Assembly: GCF_003049725.1 (NCBI RefSeq)
Contig: NZ_QAGM01000004.1
Coordinates: 62,001 to 126,000 of the forward strand
Direction: 5' to 3'
DNA: 64,000 bases
From: Oceanimonas marisflavi
Lineage (GTDB): Bacteria; Pseudomonadota; Gammaproteobacteria; Enterobacterales; Aeromonadaceae
The translations under genes and the position numbers were made by a program. Of the stretch, positions 35,157-46,284 are shown one piece after another. The notes under the pieces were generated by a model. It ran no database searches. It was not told the DNA's origin and worked only from the letters and a program-made list of their open reading frames with translations. Positions within the stretch are counted from its first letter, which is position 1. Every line of letters begins with the position of its first letter.

Positions 35157-35582
35157 TTATTGCTCCGGTTGGGTCATCAGGCCCACACTGGGCACACCGG
35201 CCGCCTTGAGGGTGGCCATCAGCTGGATCACGGCGTCGTAGCGCACATTGGCATCGCCCTGTACCACCACCGGCGCCTTGGGATTGGTGGCCAGCTTTTG
35301 CTGCACCATCTCGGCCAGGGCCAGCAGACCCACCGCCTCATCCCGGGTCTCGCCCACGTCCAGGAAATAACGGCCTTCGGCATCCACCGAGGCCACCAGC
35401 GGCGTTTCGCTGTCTTCCGGCAGCAGCTCCGCCTCGGCCTGGGGCAGATCCACCTTGACCCCCTGAGTAATCACCGGTGCCGTGGCCATAAAGATGATCA
35501 GCAGCACCAGCATCACGTCGATATAGGGCACCACGTTGATCTCGGCCACGCGTTTGCGTCGCTTGCGCTGATAGCTCTGCAT
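35157..35582 (-). CDS. tolR: TolR, proton channel component of Tol-Pal
   Basis: A 141-aa ExbD-type protein. One transmembrane helix (about 17-37, VVPYIDVMLVLLIIFMATAP) carries the essential Asp that couples the proton flow (about residue 22). The C-terminal periplasmic domain follows. The start overlaps the tolQ stop by one base. In E. coli TolQ and TolR form the stator that energises TolA. Confidence 0.97.
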   Translation of the reverse strand: MQSYQRKRRKRVAEINVVPYIDVMLVLLIIFMATAPVITQGVKVDLPQAEAELLPEDSETPLVASVDAEGRYFLDVGETRDEAVGLLALAEMVQQKLATNPKAPVVVQGDANVRYDAVIQLMATLKAAGVPSVGLMTQPEQ

Positions 35583-36262
35583 CAGGGGTTACCCGTGGTC
35601 ACTTGCCGGTTGAGAATGGTGGAAAACTCGTCCATAAAGTTGGCCAGGTGGTTTTCCAGCCGCTCTACCTGATAGCTGAAACGGTTAAAGGCAATCACCG
35701 CCGGAATGGCGGCAAACAGACCCATGGCGGTGGCGATCAGCGCCTCGGCAATGCCCGGGGCCACCATGGCCAGGGTGGCCTGCTTGATTTCCGCCAGGGC
35801 GATAAAGGCATTCATAATGCCCCACACGGTACCAAACAGGCCGATATAGGGGCTGATGGAGCCGATGGTCGCCAGCACCGACAGGTTGGTTTCCAGCCGA
35901 TCCACTTCCCGGGACAGGGCCACCCGCATGGTGCGATAGGTGCCCTCGAGAATGGTGTCCTGAGGGCGGCCCTGCTTTTGCAGACGCACGAACTCGCGAA
36001 AACCGGCATGAAAGATCTGCTCCATGCCCGCCAGGCTGTCGCGCCGGGCGTTGGACTCATGATAGAGACGTCCCAGATCGGCGCCGGACCAGAACTTGTC
36101 TTCAAACTGCTCGGCATCAATGCGGGCCGAGGTCAGCACCTTGCGGCGATTGATGATCAGTGCCCAACTCAGCACCGACATGCCCACCAGGGCCAGCATC
36201 ACCAGTTTGACCAGCAGGCTGGCCTGCAGAAAAAGACCAATAAACGAAATATCAGCGTGCAC
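35582..36262 (-). CDS. tolQ: TolQ, inner-membrane component of Tol-Pal
   Basis: A 226-aa ExbB-type protein with three transmembrane segments (about 16-36, 131-155 and 165-190). It shows the conserved [24 protein letters not shown]. It starts with GTG at 36262, inside the end of ybgC (11-bp overlap), a typical tight arrangement in this cluster. Confidence 0.97.
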   Translation of the reverse strand: MHADISFIGLFLQASLLVKLVMLALVGMSVLSWALIINRRKVLTSARIDAEQFEDKFWSGADLGRLYHESNARRDSLAGMEQIFHAGFREFVRLQKQGRPQDTILEGTYRTMRVALSREVDRLETNLSVLATIGSISPYIGLFGTVWGIMNAFIALAEIKQATLAMVAPGIAEALIATAMGLFAAIPAVIAFNRFSYQVERLENHLANFMDEFSTILNRQVTTGNP

Positions 36263-36662
36263 CCGACAATACTCCCATCAGCGGCTCAGGTATGGCGAAA
36301 GGCTTCATTTGAGCAATGTTCACACAGGCGATGACCACCTCCCCCCTCACCAGAGAAAGGCCCGCATCATCCAGAATTTCCTGCTCAAACACAATAGAGG
36401 CACGTTTGAGCATTTTCACCGTGACGGTGACTTTTAATGCATCATTGAACCGGGCCGGGCGGCGCAGATCCATTTCCACCCGGCGCACCACAAAGGCAAT
36501 GCCCTGCTCCAAGAGGCCATCCTGCTCAATGCCCAGGTGCCGCAGCCACTCGGTGCGGGCCCGTTCCATGAATTTCAGATAGTTGGCGTTATATACAATG
36601 CCGCCGGCGTCGGTATCTTCGTAATAGATACGCACCGGCCAGTGAAACGGCGTCTGTGACAT
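36252..36662 (-). CDS. ybgC: Acyl-CoA thioester hydrolase YbgC
   Basis: A 136-aa hotdog-fold thioesterase. The catalytic Asp lies in [19 protein letters not shown] (about residue 17), with [21 protein letters not shown] in the second half. Associates with the membrane and the Tol cluster. First gene of the ybgC-tolQRAB-pal-cpoB operon; upstream is a perfect heptad repeat. Confidence 0.96.
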   Translation of the reverse strand: MSQTPFHWPVRIYYEDTDAGGIVYNANYLKFMERARTEWLRHLGIEQDGLLEQGIAFVVRRVEMDLRRPARFNDALKVTVTVKMLKRASIVFEQEILDDAGLSLVRGEVVIACVNIAQMKPFAIPEPLMGVLSGAR

Positions 36663-36773
36663 GGCAATCCAGGAAAATGTGTTTGAAAAATCCGGGAGTT
36701 ACTATACCCAAGTCGGTGCCATGAAAGAAGACGACTGCGTCAGCGCACGACATTGGATGACTCTGACAGGGCT

Positions 36774-36822
36774 GTAAGGAGTAAGGAGTAAGGAGTAAGG
36801 AGTAAGGAGTAAGGAGTAAGGA
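36774..36822. repeat. Perfect heptanucleotide tandem repeat (GTAAGGA)x7
   Basis: Seven uninterrupted GTAAGGA units lie between ybgC and ruvB. A degenerate inverted counterpart (CTCCTCG, CCTCACC) follows at about 36843-36874, just after the ruvB stop. Confidence 0.95.
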
Positions 36823-36875
36823 GTGATGGGATCTCGGATTTGACTCCTCGCCTCTCTCCCCTCACCCCTCCCCTT

Positions 36876-37880
36876 TTATTCCGGAAGGTCGAAACCGAAG
36901 TGCAGGTAGGCCCGGGGGGTGGCCAGGCGGCCGCGGGGGGTGCGCTGCAAAAAGCCCTGCTGAATAAGGTAGGGTTCAATCACGTCCTCGATGGTTTCCT
37001 TCTCCTCGCCGATGGCCGCGGCCAGGTTATCGAGGCCCACCGGGCCGCCCATAAACTTGTCGAGCACCGCCATCAGCAGCTTGCGGTCCATATAGTCAAA
37101 GCCCTGTTTGTCAACATCCAGCATATCCAGGGCCTGGGCGGCAATGGCGGCGTCGATGGCACCGCTGCCCTTCACCTCGGCAAAGTCACGCACCCGGCGC
37201 AGCAGCCGGTTGGCGATACGGGGCGTGCCCCGGGCCCGGCGGGCCATTTCCAGGGCGCCCTCATCGTCGATCTCCAGCCCCAGCTTGCCGGCGCTGCGGC
37301 TGATGATATGGGCCAGATCCGCCACCTGGTAAAACTCCAGCCGCTGCACGATACCAAAGCGATCCCGCAGGGGTGAGGTCAGGGAGCCGGCCCGGGTGGT
37401 GGCGCCCACCAGGGTAAAGGGCGGCAGCTCCAGCTTGATGGAGCGGGCGGCGGGGCCTTCCCCGATCATGATATCGAGCTGGTAGTCTTCCATCGCCGGG
37501 TAGAGGATCTCTTCCACTACCGGGCTCAGACGATGAATTTCATCGATAAAGAGCACATCACCGGGCTCAAGATTGGTCAGCATGGCCGCCAGATCCCCGG
37601 CCTTTTCCAGCACCGGGCCCGAGGTGGTCTTGATACTCACGCCCATCTCGTTGGCGACAATGTTGGCCAGGGTGGTCTTGCCCAGCCCCGGTGGGCCGAA
37701 GATCAGCAGATGATCCAGGGCCTCTTCCCGCCGGCGCGCCGCCTCGATAAAGATTTCCATCTGACCACGCACATGATCCTGACCGCGATAGTCCGCCAGC
37801 GCCTTGGGACGTATGGCCCGGTCGATGGCTTCCTCTTCCTGACGGGGCGCCGGGTTGATAAAACGATCCGCTTCTATCAT
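36876..37880 (-). CDS. ruvB: Holliday junction branch-migration motor RuvB
   Basis: A 334-aa AAA+ ATPase. Walker [21 protein letters not shown] (about 58-77), Walker [12 protein letters not shown], sensor 1 [18 protein letters not shown], the arginine finger in this segment and the C-terminal winged helix ([17 protein letters not shown]). It follows ruvA after 3 bp, in one operon behind a LexA box. Confidence 0.98.
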   Translation of the reverse strand: MIEADRFINPAPRQEEEAIDRAIRPKALADYRGQDHVRGQMEIFIEAARRREEALDHLLIFGPPGLGKTTLANIVANEMGVSIKTTSGPVLEKAGDLAAMLTNLEPGDVLFIDEIHRLSPVVEEILYPAMEDYQLDIMIGEGPAARSIKLELPPFTLVGATTRAGSLTSPLRDRFGIVQRLEFYQVADLAHIISRSAGKLGLEIDDEGALEMARRARGTPRIANRLLRRVRDFAEVKGSGAIDAAIAAQALDMLDVDKQGFDYMDRKLLMAVLDKFMGGPVGLDNLAAAIGEEKETIEDVIEPYLIQQGFLQRTPRGRLATPRAYLHFGFDLPE

Positions 37881-37883
37881 GGT

Positions 37884-38486
37884 TTACCCCATGCTTTTCA
37901 GGGCTTCGCGGATCAGCTGCTCCGCGTCCATACCCGGTTTGGCGATTTTCTTCATCAGCTGCTCGGCCTGAGCCGCCTTGTAGCCCAGCGCCTGCAATGC
38001 GGCCAGGGCTTCGTCTCTGGCGCCGTCGCCGCCGGCGGCCAGGGCCGATTCGGGGGCCGGATTAAACAGATCATAGCCGCCAAAGCCCTTGAGCCGGTCA
38101 CGCATTTCCACTACCAGCCGCTCGGCGGTTTTCTTGCCGACGCCGGGCAGCTTCACCAGCGCGGTGATCTCCCCCTGCTCCACGTTATGAATAAACTGAT
38201 CGGCGGTCATGCCCGACAAAATGGCCAGCGCCAGCTTGGGGCCCACACCGTTGGTCTTGATCAGCTCCCGGAACAGCGCCCGCTCGGTTTTGGTATTAAA
38301 GCCAAACAGCAGCTGGGCGTCTTCCCGCACCACAAAATGGGTCAGCACGGTGGCCGCCTGGCCCACATTGGGCAGCTCGTAAAAGCAGCTCATGGGCAGG
38401 GTCACTTCATATCCCACCCCGTTCACGTCCAGCAGGATCTCCGGGGGCTGCTTTTCGACAATAATACCTTTTAACCGACCTATCAC
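37884..38486 (-). CDS. ruvA: Holliday junction DNA-binding protein RuvA
   Basis: A 200-aa tetramer subunit that holds the four-way junction flat for RuvB. N-terminal OB fold ([20 protein letters not shown]), two helix-hairpin-helix motifs ([15 protein letters not shown] and [16 protein letters not shown]) and the mobile C-terminal domain that contacts RuvB (about 150-200). The start is the GTG at 38486, with GGAG upstream; the frame from 38555 adds a hydrophobic stretch foreign to RuvA. Confidence 0.97.
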   Translation of the reverse strand: MIGRLKGIIVEKQPPEILLDVNGVGYEVTLPMSCFYELPNVGQAATVLTHFVVREDAQLLFGFNTKTERALFRELIKTNGVGPKLALAILSGMTADQFIHNVEQGEITALVKLPGVGKKTAERLVVEMRDRLKGFGGYDLFNPAPESALAAGGDGARDEALAALQALGYKAAQAEQLMKKIAKPGMDAEQLIREALKSMG

Positions 38487-38534
38487 GAGGCACTCCGCTA
38501 ACCAGTACAAAACTGGGCCAAGAATAATAAATAA

Positions 38535-38550
38535 CTGGATAAACATCCAG
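38535..38550 (-). promoter_or_regulatory. LexA (SOS) box upstream of ruvAB
   Basis: CTGGATAAACATCCAG is a 16-bp dyad closely matching the E. coli ruvA SOS box core (CTGGATATCTATCCAG), 49 bp before the ruvA start. SOS control of ruvAB is thus conserved. Confidence 0.8.
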
Positions 38551-38556
38551 CACACC

Positions 38557-38590
38557 AGCCGTAAGCTTTAAGCTGTCAGCTGTAAGTGGT
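38557..38590. repeat. AGCTNNN heptad array upstream of ruvA
   Basis: AGCCGTA, AGCTTTA, AGCTGTC, AGCTGTA, AGTGGTG in strict 7-bp register, directly beyond the LexA box. Confidence 0.75.
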
Positions 38591-38722
38591 GTTGCCTGCC
38601 GGTATTGAGCCGTGTTGGTGGGACCATATTGCCTGGAAGGTCACTCCCGCTCTGGCATGAACGCCATTCGACAAGCAACGTCGAAACCACAGATACGATG
38701 AAGTACCTACAGCCACTCGATC

Positions 38723-38757
38723 GGCTTATAGCTTAAAGCTGACAGCTTATAGCTCGA
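38723..38757. repeat. AGCTNNN heptad array at the ruvC 3' end
   Basis: GGCTTAT, AGCTTAA, AGCTGAC, AGCTTAT, AGCTCGA in strict 7-bp register, 15 bp after the ruvC stop. Confidence 0.8.
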
Positions 38758-38772
38758 GAAAACGCTTTCGCC

Positions 38773-39294
38773 TTAGCGAAGCCGTTTTCGAGCCGTGCCA
38801 CGCACCTGGCCGGCCATGCTGATCAGGCTCTGCCGAGTGTGGCCGTGGCACAGGGCCACCGCCAGGGCGTCGGCGGCGTCGGCTTGGGGGGTGCCCGGCA
38901 GGCTGAGCAGGCGCACCACCATATGCTGTACCTGATCCTTGCCGGCACCGCCCTGCCCCACCACCGCCTGCTTGATCTGGCGGGCGGAATATTCCGCCAC
39001 CTCCAGCCCGGCATTGGCAGCCGCCACAATGGCCGCGCCCCGGGCCTGACCCAGCTTCAGCGCCGAGTCGGGGTTGCGGGCCATAAATACCTGCTCGATG
39101 GCGAACAAGTCGGGGCGAAACTGCAGAATAATCTCGCTCACCCCGTCATAGATTTTCTTGAGCCGGGGCGCCAGGTCTTCGTCTGTCATGCGAATGCAGC
39201 CCGAGCCCAGGTACTCCATTTTATTGCCGGTCTGGCGCACCACCCCATAACCGGTAATGCGCGAGCCGGGATCGATACCGAGAATAATGGACAT
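38773..39294 (-). CDS. ruvC: Crossover junction endodeoxyribonuclease RuvC
   Basis: A 173-aa RNase H-like resolvase that cuts Holliday junctions. Catalytic acids are visible in [14 protein letters not shown] (Asp7), [21 protein letters not shown] (Glu) and the C-terminal [16 protein letters not shown] (two Asp). Start at 39294 ([10 protein letters not shown]); the ribosome site is weak. It is separated from ruvA by 286 bp with heptad repeats and the LexA box, so ruvC and ruvAB have separate control, as in E. coli. Confidence 0.97.
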   Translation of the reverse strand: MSIILGIDPGSRITGYGVVRQTGNKMEYLGSGCIRMTDEDLAPRLKKIYDGVSEIILQFRPDLFAIEQVFMARNPDSALKLGQARGAAIVAAANAGLEVAEYSARQIKQAVVGQGGAGKDQVQHMVVRLLSLPGTPQADAADALAVALCHGHTRQSLISMAGQVRGTARKRLR

Positions 39295-39302
39295 CAAAAA
39301 CC

Positions 39303-39347
39303 AGCTCTCAACAGCTGTAAGCCGTAAGCTATCAGCGGTAAGCTGAT
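39303..39347. repeat. AGCTNNN heptad array upstream of ruvC
   Basis: AGCTCTC, then after 3 bp AGCTGTA, AGCCGTA, AGCTATC, AGCGGTA, AGCTGAT in 7-bp register, immediately upstream of the ruvC start. Confidence 0.75.
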
Positions 39348-39405
39348 CGAGTCGGCTGAGCATGATTTATTAAGGTTCAAAGACGATGTCGCCGGCAGTT
39401 CCCAC

Positions 39406-39437
39406 GTTGGGATTCGCTTCGCTCATCACCAACCTAC
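39406..39437. repeat. Dispersed 32-bp repeat (copy 1)
   Basis: Contains GGGATTCGCTTCGCTCATCA with an internal short palindrome (GCGAAGCG type). The same sequence, inverted and one base shorter, occurs at 58292-58322. Confidence 0.7.
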
Positions 39438-39530
39438 TGAACGGCCAAGGCCCCGATTTATTGGGGCAAACCGTGTTATATAGGGTACCGTTGCCCCGTT
39501 GAAACGGGGCCTACAGGCCTCACCACTTAA

Positions 39531-39558
39531 AGCTGACAGCTTAAAGCTTATAGCTGCC
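39531..39558. repeat. AGCTNNN heptad array at the yebC 3' end
   Basis: AGCTGAC, AGCTTAA, AGCTTAT, AGCTGCC in 7-bp register, 9 bp beyond the yebC stop. Confidence 0.75.
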
Positions 39559-39567
39559 CGAAGGGCA

Positions 39568-40308
39568 TCAGAGTTGTTCGGCCAGTTCGTCGGAGATATC
39601 ACCGTTGTGATAGACCTCCTGCACGTCGTCCAGATCTTCGAGCATATCGATCAGGCGCAGCAGCTTGGGGGCGGAATCTTCGTCCAGCTCGGACTTGGTG
39701 GACGGAATCATGGTCACTTCGGCGTTAACGGCTTCCAGGCCGCTGCCGTCCAGGGCATCTTTTACCGTACCGAACTCGTCCCACTGGGTGTAGACGTCAA
39801 TGGAGTCATCGTCGTTCACCACCACGTCGTCGGCACCGGCTTCCAGCGCCGCGTCCATCACGGTTTCCTCGTCGGCCCCGGCGTAGGTGATCACGCCCTT
39901 TTTCTCGAACAGGTAGGCCACCGAGCCGTCGGTGCCCAGGTTGCCGCCGCTCTTTGAAAAAGCGTGGCGCACTTCCGACACGGTGCGGTTGCGGTTGTCG
40001 GTCATGCACTCCACCATCACGGCGGTGCCGCCCGGGCCGTAACCTTCATAGACAATTGTTTCCAGCTGCTGGCCGTCCAGCTCGCCGGCGCCGCGCTTCA
40101 CCGCCCGGTCGATGGTGTCCCGGGTCATGTTGTTGGACAGCGCCTTGTCGACGGCGGCACGAAGCCGCGGGTTGGCGGCGGCATCGGAGCCGCCCTCGCG
40201 GGCCGCCGTGGTCAGCTCACGAATAAGCTTGGTGAAAATCTTGCCGCGCTTGGCGTCCTGTGCCGCCTTGCGGTGCTTGATGTTGGCCCATTTACTGTGA
40301 CCTGCCAT
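39568..40308 (-). CDS. yebC: YebC/TACO1-family protein
   Basis: A 246-aa protein with the N-terminal signature [32 protein letters not shown] and [19 protein letters not shown] in the centre. Members are DNA-binding regulators or translation factors for proline-rich or otherwise difficult nascent chains; the yebC1/yebC2 distinction cannot be made by eye. It lies between nudB and ruvC, as in many gammaproteobacteria. Confidence 0.95.
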   Translation of the reverse strand: MAGHSKWANIKHRKAAQDAKRGKIFTKLIRELTTAAREGGSDAAANPRLRAAVDKALSNNMTRDTIDRAVKRGAGELDGQQLETIVYEGYGPGGTAVMVECMTDNRNRTVSEVRHAFSKSGGNLGTDGSVAYLFEKKGVITYAGADEETVMDAALEAGADDVVVNDDDSIDVYTQWDEFGTVKDALDGSGLEAVNAEVTMIPSTKSELDEDSAPKLLRLIDMLEDLDDVQEVYHNGDISDELAEQL

Positions 40309-40322
40309 AACTTGAGTCTCCT

Positions 40323-40754
40323 TTATTCGGTGTTTATCAGCCTGCCGATGGCGTCCCGGTTGGTCCAGGAGCCGGCCCGGGCGCGGGCTTCCTCAAAGGG
40401 CAGCCAGCACTGATCCAGGTGCTCGGTGAGCCGCACTTCTTGCGGCTCGGGCAGACATAAACGGAATTCGTATTCCCAGTTGTGGGTCACCCCCGGCCGG
40501 TAGCGATGCCGCCAGTGGGGGTAAATTTCAAAGCGCACCCGGTGCCCGGTCTCCACCAGTTGCAGACCATTGCCCACCACCAGACCGGTTTCTTCCTCCA
40601 GCTCGCGGGCGGCAGCCTGCATGCGATTTTCGCCGGCTTCAAGGCTGCCGGTGACCGACTGCCAGAAGTCCGGGTTGTCCTTGCGCTGCAGCAGCAGTAC
40701 CTGATCCTGGGTATGAATAAGGATCAGTACCGACTCCGGGTGCTTGTGGACCAT
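40323..40754 (-). CDS. nudB: Dihydroneopterin triphosphate diphosphatase
   Basis: A 143-aa Nudix hydrolase that removes pyrophosphate from dihydroneopterin triphosphate in folate synthesis. The Nudix box is [23 protein letters not shown] (about 36-58). It starts 3 bp after the aspS stop, so it is co-transcribed with it, as in E. coli where nudB follows aspS. Confidence 0.94.
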   Translation of the reverse strand: MVHKHPESVLILIHTQDQVLLLQRKDNPDFWQSVTGSLEAGENRMQAAARELEEETGLVVGNGLQLVETGHRVRFEIYPHWRHRYRPGVTHNWEYEFRLCLPEPQEVRLTEHLDQCWLPFEEARARAGSWTNRDAIGRLINTE

Positions 40755-40757
40755 GCC

Positions 40758-42521
40758 TTACTCCGCCTTGGGCTGCTCGGTGCGAATGGCAAGCTCGGTC
40801 AGCGCATCCGGATTGGCCAGGCTGGGGGCGTCGGTGAGCAGACAGGAAGCCGTGGTGGTTTTCGGGAAGGCAATCACGTCCCGAATGTTGTCGGTGCCGG
40901 TGAGCAGCATCACCAGACGGTCCAGACCAAAGGCCAGACCGGCATGGGGCGGGGTGCCGTACTTGAGGGCGTCAAGCAGGAAGCCAAACTTCTCCTGCTG
41001 CTCCTCGGCATTGATGCCCAGCAGGCGGAATACGGTCTGCTGCATGGCATTGTCGTGAATACGCACAGAGCCGCCACCCACTTCGTAACCGTTAATCACC
41101 ATATCGTAGGCATTGGCCACGGCGGTCAGCGGACTGGCTTCCAGCTCCTCGGCGGACACGTCCTTGGCAGCGGTAAAGGGATGATGCATGGCGTAAAGGC
41201 GATCGTCTTCTTCCTCAAACATGGGGAAGTCCACCACCCACAGCGGCTTCCAGCTGTGCTCGACCAGCTCCAGGTCCTTGCCCAGTTTCAGGCGCAGGGC
41301 ACCCATGGCATCGGCCACCACCTTGGCGGAGTCGGCGCCAAAGAAGATAGCGTCGCCGTCGGTGGCGCCGGTGCGGCTCAGCAGCTCGGCCACGATAGAC
41401 TCGTTCAGGAACTTGGCGATGGGTGACTGAACGCCGTCCAGCCCCTTGGCGGCTTCGTTGACCTTGAGCCAGGCCAGGCCCTTGGCGCCATAAATGCCCA
41501 CGTACTTGCCGTATTCGTCGATCTGCTTGCGGGAAAGCTGAGCACCACCGGGCACGCGCAGGGCGGCCACCCGGCCCTTGGCGTCGTTGGCGGGGCCGGA
41601 AAACACCTTGAAGTCCACGTCCTTCACCAGATCGGCCACGTCGGTCAGCTCCATGGCAATACGCAGATCCGGCTTGTCGGAGCCGTAGCGGCGCATGGCT
41701 TCTTCGTGGGTCATGATCGGGAAATCGCCCAGATCCACGCCGGCCACGTCCTGCCACAGTTCGCGCACCAGCCGCTCCATCACCTCACGCACCTGCTCGG
41801 CGCTCATAAAGGAGGTTTCCACATCGATCTGGGTAAACTCGGGCTGGCGGTCGGCGCGCAAATCTTCGTCGCGGAAACATTTCACAATCTGGTAGTAGCG
41901 ATCAAAGCCGCTCATCATCAGCAGCTGCTTGAACAGCTGGGGCGACTGGGGCAGCGCATAGAAATAGCCCTTGTGCACCCGGCTCGGCACCAGGTAGTCG
42001 CGGGCGCCTTCCGGGGTGGCCTTGGTGAGCATGGGGGTTTCGATATCGAGGAAACCGTGCTCGTCCATAAAGCGGCGCACCCGGCTGGTGACCTGAGCCC
42101 GGGTCTTGAGGAAGCGGGCCTGCTCGGGGCGGCGCAGGTCGAGGTAGCGGTACTTGAGGCGCTGCTCTTCGGAGTTGTTCTGGTTGAAGTCCAGAGGCAG
42201 CGGCGCCGCCTTGTTGATGATGGTGAGCTCATGGGCAAAGATTTCCACCTCGCCGGTGGCCATGTCCTTGTTCACCTGAGACTCGGGGCGCGCGCGCACC
42301 ACACCGGTGATTTGCACGCAGAACTCGGCACGCAGACCTGAAGCCTGGTCGTAGGCCTCGGCCTTGTCGGGATCGAAGAACACCTGAACAATGCCTTCCC
42401 GATCGCGCATGTCGATAAAGATAAGACCGCCCAGATCACGACGACGATGAACCCAGCCACTGAGGGTTACGCTCTGGCCAACCAGGGAGGCGTCTACCTG
42501 CCCGCAATAATGAGTGCGCAT
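40758..42521 (-). CDS. aspS: Aspartyl-tRNA synthetase
   Basis: A 587-aa class IIb synthetase. N-terminal OB fold for the anticodon ([22 protein letters not shown]), motif 2 ([24 protein letters not shown]), the bacterial GAD insertion domain (about 290-420) and motif 3 ([15 protein letters not shown]). Start with AGGAAG upstream. The discriminating form (AspRS proper) is expected in a species with ordinary Asn synthesis; that is not tested here. Confidence 0.98.
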   Translation of the reverse strand: MRTHYCGQVDASLVGQSVTLSGWVHRRRDLGGLIFIDMRDREGIVQVFFDPDKAEAYDQASGLRAEFCVQITGVVRARPESQVNKDMATGEVEIFAHELTIINKAAPLPLDFNQNNSEEQRLKYRYLDLRRPEQARFLKTRAQVTSRVRRFMDEHGFLDIETPMLTKATPEGARDYLVPSRVHKGYFYALPQSPQLFKQLLMMSGFDRYYQIVKCFRDEDLRADRQPEFTQIDVETSFMSAEQVREVMERLVRELWQDVAGVDLGDFPIMTHEEAMRRYGSDKPDLRIAMELTDVADLVKDVDFKVFSGPANDAKGRVAALRVPGGAQLSRKQIDEYGKYVGIYGAKGLAWLKVNEAAKGLDGVQSPIAKFLNESIVAELLSRTGATDGDAIFFGADSAKVVADAMGALRLKLGKDLELVEHSWKPLWVVDFPMFEEEDDRLYAMHHPFTAAKDVSAEELEASPLTAVANAYDMVINGYEVGGGSVRIHDNAMQQTVFRLLGINAEEQQEKFGFLLDALKYGTPPHAGLAFGLDRLVMLLTGTDNIRDVIAFPKTTTASCLLTDAPSLANPDALTELAIRTEQPKAE

Positions 42522-42646
42522 GGAGTCTTCCTATGATGTGCTTTGGCTGCGGCGCCCGGCCGCAGACTTGAATTGGTCTGTAAACAGCGCGCTAGTATAA
42601 TCGGAAACCCGAACAGGGGTAAAACTCGATGTTTTTGATAAGCATT

Positions 42647-42709
42647 GTGAGGAGTGAGGGGTCAGGCGTGAGGAGACCATCCCCTCGCGCTTTACTCCTC
42701 ACCCCTCAC
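42647..42709. repeat. GTGAGGN heptad array with inverted partner upstream of yecE
   Basis: GTGAGGA, GTGAGGG, GTCAGGC, GTGAGGA (42647-42674), then the inverted form TACTCCTCACCCCTCAC (42693-42709). It could fold into a long imperfect hairpin in the yecE leader. Confidence 0.75.
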
Positions 42710-42729
42710 ATTATCTTTTCAGGAGAAAT

Positions 42730-43572
42730 ATGCCGTTATATCTGGGTCTGAGCCAGTGGTCTCATGCGGGCTGGCCGGGCAACCTGCTGAGCCGGGGGCT
42801 GAAAAGCACAGAACACCTTTCCGACTATGCAAAAGTGTTCAATACCGTGGAAGGCAACACCAGCTTCTATGGCGTGCCCGACACCCAGAGCCTGACGCGC
42901 TGGGAGGCCATGACAGGCCCGGACTTTCGCTTTACCTTCAAGTTTCCGTCCACCGTCAGCCATCAGGGCCGCCTCGCCGACAATATCGCGCAGGCTTTGG
43001 CCTTTATCGAGCAGCTTGCGCCCCTGCACCACAAGCTGGGCATGCTGATGCTGCAGCTGCCCGCCGCCACGGGACCGGAGCAGCTCGACGGTCTGGCACA
43101 GCTGCTTGAGGCGTTGCCAAACGAATTTGAACTTGGCGTGGAAGTACGCCACCCGGCCTTTTTTGCCAAGGGCGAGGCCGAGCGCCGGCTCAACCGGCTG
43201 CTGCTGGAGCAAAAAGCCAACCGCATTATCATGGACTCCCGGCCGGTGTTTGCCGTGCCTGCCACCACTCCGGCGCTGGCGGATGCCCAGCAAAAGAAGC
43301 CCAGAGTACCGGTGCATATCATCAGCACGGGGCATTCGCCGGTGGTGCGCTTTATCGGCAATCCCAATCTCCCCGCCAACACGCCCTTCTGGCAGCCCTG
43401 GCTGCCGCGCCTGCAAGGCTGGCTGGCCGAGGGCAAGTCGGTGTATCTGTTTGTGCATACCGCCGATAACGTCGAGGCCCCGGCCCTGGCCGCCACCCTC
43501 GCCGAGGCGCTAGCCGCACCCCTGCCCGACTTTCCCGGGAACGAGCCGGAACCCCAGGGCAGCCTTTTTTGA
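42730..43572 (+). CDS. yecE: DUF72 family protein YecE
   Basis: A 280-aa TIM-barrel-like protein of the DUF72 family. Conserved GLSQWSHAGWPG at the N-terminus, NTVEGNTSFYGVPD, FTFKFPSTVSHQ and a C-terminal VYLFVHTADNVEAP. Function unknown; in E. coli yecE also lies near cmoA-cmoB. AGGAGA precedes the ATG. Expressed divergently from aspS. Confidence 0.93.
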   Translation: MPLYLGLSQWSHAGWPGNLLSRGLKSTEHLSDYAKVFNTVEGNTSFYGVPDTQSLTRWEAMTGPDFRFTFKFPSTVSHQGRLADNIAQALAFIEQLAPLHHKLGMLMLQLPAATGPEQLDGLAQLLEALPNEFELGVEVRHPAFFAKGEAERRLNRLLLEQKANRIIMDSRPVFAVPATTPALADAQQKKPRVPVHIISTGHSPVVRFIGNPNLPANTPFWQPWLPRLQGWLAEGKSVYLFVHTADNVEAPALAATLAEALAAPLPDFPGNEPEPQGSLF

Positions 43573-43580
43573 GGTCGTTC

Positions 43581-45514
<1,934 letters not shown>

Positions 45515-45522
<8 letters not shown>

Positions 45523-46279
45523 AGCGGCCCTGTCACTGCTGATGCCCCTGTTGCTGAGCGCCTGCGCCAGCCAGACCGCCCTGGAAGAGTTACCGCCCCC
45601 TCCGGTAACCGGGCCCGAGCTGTCGGCGGCGCTGGCCGGCCAGGAAGCCCGGCTGCTCTCCGCCATGGAACAGCAGAACACCCGGCTGAACAGTAATCAT
45701 CATGCCTTTATGGCTGCCCTGCAGCAGGACATTCGCAACCTGAAAAAGCAGCTGGTGGCGGTGCAGCCGCCGGCCGAGCCAGAGCCACAAGCCCCCAGCA
45801 TCCCCGTCGAGATCCCCGATAACGAAACCCGGGACGGCAAGCTGATCGTGGGAGAAACCGAAGACGTCTGGATGGATGCGGTGAACGATGTTTTCCCCGC
45901 CCGCATCGACACCGGTGCCACCACCTCGTCCCTCAGCGCTCAGGACATCACCGAGTTTGAGCGCGATGGCAAGCCCTGGGTGAGCTTTAACATGGCCCAC
46001 GAAGGGGTGGAGGAAAAACTGCCGGTAGAAGCGCCCCTGGTACGCTATGTGCGCATTCGTCAGGCTTCTGCCGAGGAAACCGAGCGCCGCCCCGTGGTGC
46101 AGCTGACCCTGCGTCTGGGCCGGTTGTCGGAAAAAACCGAGTTCACCCTCACCGACCGCTCCCAGATGACCTATCCGGTGCTGCTGGGCCGTGAGTTTCT
46201 TAAAGACATCGCCGTGGTGGATATCGCCCGCCGTAATGTGCAGGGCAAACCCAGGCGTCCCAAACCCTCCAGCGAGTAA
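45515..46279 (+). CDS. Retropepsin-like (DUF785 / 'ATP-dependent zinc protease') lipoprotein
   Basis: A 254-aa lipoprotein. Signal peptide with lipobox LLLSAC (Cys17), a coiled-coil segment (about 38-80), a Pro/Glu linker, then a retropepsin-like domain from about residue 108. The aspartic-protease motif is [14 protein letters not shown] (Asp132), followed by [17 protein letters not shown], the usual second half of the fold. The name 'zinc protease' in databases is historical. The start overlaps the cmoB stop by 8 bp. It is the first gene of a three-gene unit with the 7TM protein and ATP-grasp ligase. A role in cutting a ligase-made peptide bond or trimming a tag is inference. Confidence 0.82.
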
Positions 46280-46284
46280 ATCTC

